A stretch of DNA of 64,000 nucleotides from Sipunculus nudus (taxonomy: Eukaryota > Annelida > Sipuncula > Golfingiida > Sipunculidae): assembly GCA_026874595.1 (NCBI GenBank), contig CM049313.1:23496008-23560007 (forward strand), given 5' to 3'. The translations under genes and the position numbers were made by a program. The notes beneath the pieces are model-generated. The model was not told where the DNA came from. It did not search any database and saw nothing but the letters and a program-made list of their open reading frames with translations. Of this stretch, positions 62,048 through 64,000 are shown piece after piece. How positions within the stretch are numbered: position 1 is the stretch's first letter; each line of letters begins with the position of its first letter.

Positions 62048-62720
62048 TCACTTAAAATTCGAAGGGCCTATAACATAAACAGTACTGGACATTTTATTTA
62101 ACCTATGAAGCAAGATATAGGTTTTCTTTAATTTATGCTGTGGTACCACCATGTGATAATTCCTAAGCACACAATTCATTAGTTTTAATTGAAGTGCAAT
62201 GCTCCTTAGTTTTTCAGGGTCACCTGCCGATATTCTGCAGATGAATTTGGCAAGTAGGGCCATACCAGGTCACATTTGGGTTTTTAGGGTGATTTCTAAT
62301 ATTGTAATACATGTTGTGCTTACTCGTTAGAATTTCAACGGATATCAGGCGGCTATTAAGTTCATTATAAATATTAATAAACACCAAAGTCGAGGAATCA
62401 CTCCAATCTAAAAGATAGATGTTTGAGGATTTGGCTTCAGAAGTATACACACATTCTCAAATGCAGTTTGACTAGATCTGTAAACAAGCAATGTTTGGCC
62501 AAGTTTATCAACTTGTGACTGTCCTGTGACAACTCTGAAAGTAGTACTGACTTTCTGGGCATAAGGAACTTTGACTAATGTGATTCGTGCAATGGACTTC
62601 ACTATCCAGAATACTAGATTCTGGGAAATAGGTGCTTCCATTTTTATCAAATGCACATCTTAAATACATTATGTGATGATTATATCGCACAAGACCTGAA
62701 AGTTGTACATTGAAGCTCAA
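62048..62720 (-). pseudogene. Cluster of overlapping minus-strand frames, possibly one decayed ORF
   Basis: Four minus-strand frames of 70-82 residues overlap end to end (62,720-62,508, 62,656-62,408, 62,450-62,220 and 62,263-62,048). Together they cover 670 bp of AT-rich DNA with few stops. That is more open than its surroundings and fits an old ORF broken by about three frameshifts, perhaps the former coding region of the inverted-arm element. Cys/His residues are scattered and no domain was recognised. A chance cluster cannot be excluded. Confidence 0.3.
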
Positions 62721-63419
62721 GCAGACGATAACCTTTTGTTGGCAATAAAGAAATTCTCATGTCCACTGTGTACAGCTGCCAATACCTCTGTGTACTCCGT
62801 CTGTGACAGAGTGAAACCTATGTAAGCCGTGCAAAACGTATGGTTTAAAGGGGTATTAAAGAGATATTGTATTCCAGAACATGGCAGTAAATTTGAAAAC
62901 TTACGGAAGCAAGACTATGGAAGTGTGTTCTTACGTTCAATTAAATTATATCTGATCATAAGCATAATTATATATTATTCGAATAGCATGCAGCTTAATT
63001 ATTTCTCCACGTAATACAAATATGTTTATCACTTTGTTGTGGTTTTATGCTCTGTATGCAGTGAATCGCACACATCGGGTACACATACACTGGTATTAAA
63101 TGCTCCCCTGTCTATATAAGGACAATAAACAAGAACTTATAAAGGAATATAATACAAAACCAATCAAAGATATTAAAATTTTTCATGATGATACTAAAAT
63201 TTATTGAAATTTGCATACTTTCCCCATAATTTCAAGGTAGGATGAATACTTTTACTTCATTACTTCAACAATCATTTCATCCACAATAAAACATAACACA
63301 TCTAATTCCTTCAGTTACCTGACGTTACTTGTAAAAATAGAAATACGAAAACAACTTTCAGGATACGTGTATTTCCCTATAAAACCCAATATCTAACTGG
63401 AGAAGCATAAAAACCAAGA

Positions 63420-63824
63420 GTGTCCATGACTGATGGCTTTTGTGCTTTTTGTATTGATCAACTATTAAGGGTTGACCATCATGAGATAGATAATATGCGT
63501 CTCAAACAAAATATTCTGTTGAATCAAAATGTTAGATACTGGGAAGAAACTACAGTTGGAAACATTATTGAGTTTTGTTACAGGAATGTCTTCCCATTCC
63601 TGTGTGTACTGGTACTCTGCTTTTGCCAAGTAAATCCCATGCATGTTGTGTGGTCCAGAAGGGTCAGTTTATGCCGTATTACCCAGAAAATGTATATAAA
63701 TGAAACAACAGTACATGCGGAAAAACCACAACCAAGGCCTTATGTATATTTGCTAGTAATAGAGCATCGTGTGTGGGTATTTGATCGGGTGATAGAGCAA
63801 GAATGTGGGTATTTCATTGGGTGA
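63420..63824 (+). pseudogene. Right-arm ORF, 134 residues, duplicated in the left arm
   Basis: The longest continuous frame in the window outside low-complexity DNA. It starts at ATG 63,427 or upstream and ends just before an A-rich run. It has a hydrophobic patch (FPFLCVLVLCF) and a conserved tail shared with the left arm. No family was recognised. It reads toward the outer end of the element, as does its left-arm counterpart, which would be unusual for a single transposase gene. Confidence 0.3.
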
Positions 63825-64000
63825 TTCTTAAAAAAAAGAAAAAAACTGTATATCTGTCCTTGTAATACCATGGTCTTGCTGTACTGCCTAAACTCAGATT
63901 AAGTAAGTGCCACGTAAGAGTAATTCTCTAGTTAATGCTTTAAATTACCTGTGGTTTCATGCTCTATGTATGTCGACTGAGGATTGTATTCAGTTAGACG

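Larger units (their letters stand above)
60048..64000. mobile_element. Unrecognised element with about 745-bp inverted arms (right end cut)
   Basis: The left arm 60,048-60,796 and the right arm 63,259-64,000 are inverted copies. For example, 'gtctaactgaacacaatcct' on the left answers the last bases of the window read in reverse, and 'gaaggaattagatg' lies near the inner ends. Parts are identical, and other parts carry scattered substitutions and small indels. The interior is 2,462 bp. The right arm still matches at the last base, so the true ends lie outside 60,048 and beyond the window. Candidates are a long-TIR DNA transposon, a foldback element, or an inverted duplication of an ordinary repeat. 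No transposase motif was recognised. Confidence 0.75.

Overview
This is an AT-rich eukaryotic window, almost entirely non-coding and crowded with interspersed repeats. Several things point to a marine invertebrate, most likely a mollusc. There are tRNA-derived SINEs, a degenerate CR1/L2-like LINE, hAT- and Harbinger-like MITEs, and long (TA)n and (GA)n tracts. There are also large tandem-repeat elements ending in a GAGCTAAAAA hairpin, a type I associate with mollusc genomes. No prokaryotic features, true tRNAs, rRNAs or CRISPR arrays were seen. Most short open frames fall in repeats or in AT-rich sequence without splice context.

Layout: 1-430, two units of a GGCGCC-containing repeat. 3,868-5,600, a CpG-rich element with TATA boxes and a broken small ORF, probably a DNA transposon derivative. 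12,400-15,775, composite repeat element A, ending in a perfect 14-bp hairpin. 18,779-18,968, a small MITE. 25,041-27,438, a MITE interrupted by a hAT-like element that carries two tRNA-like SINE copies. 28,077-28,470, a complete SINE with a 13-bp target duplication. 28,811-29,945, a 40-bp minisatellite. 32,372-about 34,440, the best candidate host gene: three phase-0 exons and a poly(A) signal. 37,185-37,488, a MITE with perfect 18-bp ends. 41,005-44,328, element B, nine tandem units of about 340 bp. 46,030-47,625, GA-rich satellite with a higher-order period. 50,690-51,800, element C. 51,845-53,680, a decayed LINE. 60,048 to the window end, an unrecognised element with inverted arms of about 745 bp.

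Three things stand out. A short cysteine-containing protein C-terminus can be read from spliced exons that lack ATGs. The 12-bp palindrome GGTGGCGCCACC stays intact in several repeat families whose flanking sequences differ. A long inverted-repeat element at the right edge carries duplicated and frameshifted reading frames and was not assigned to any family. All assignments were made by eye, and none rests on a database search.
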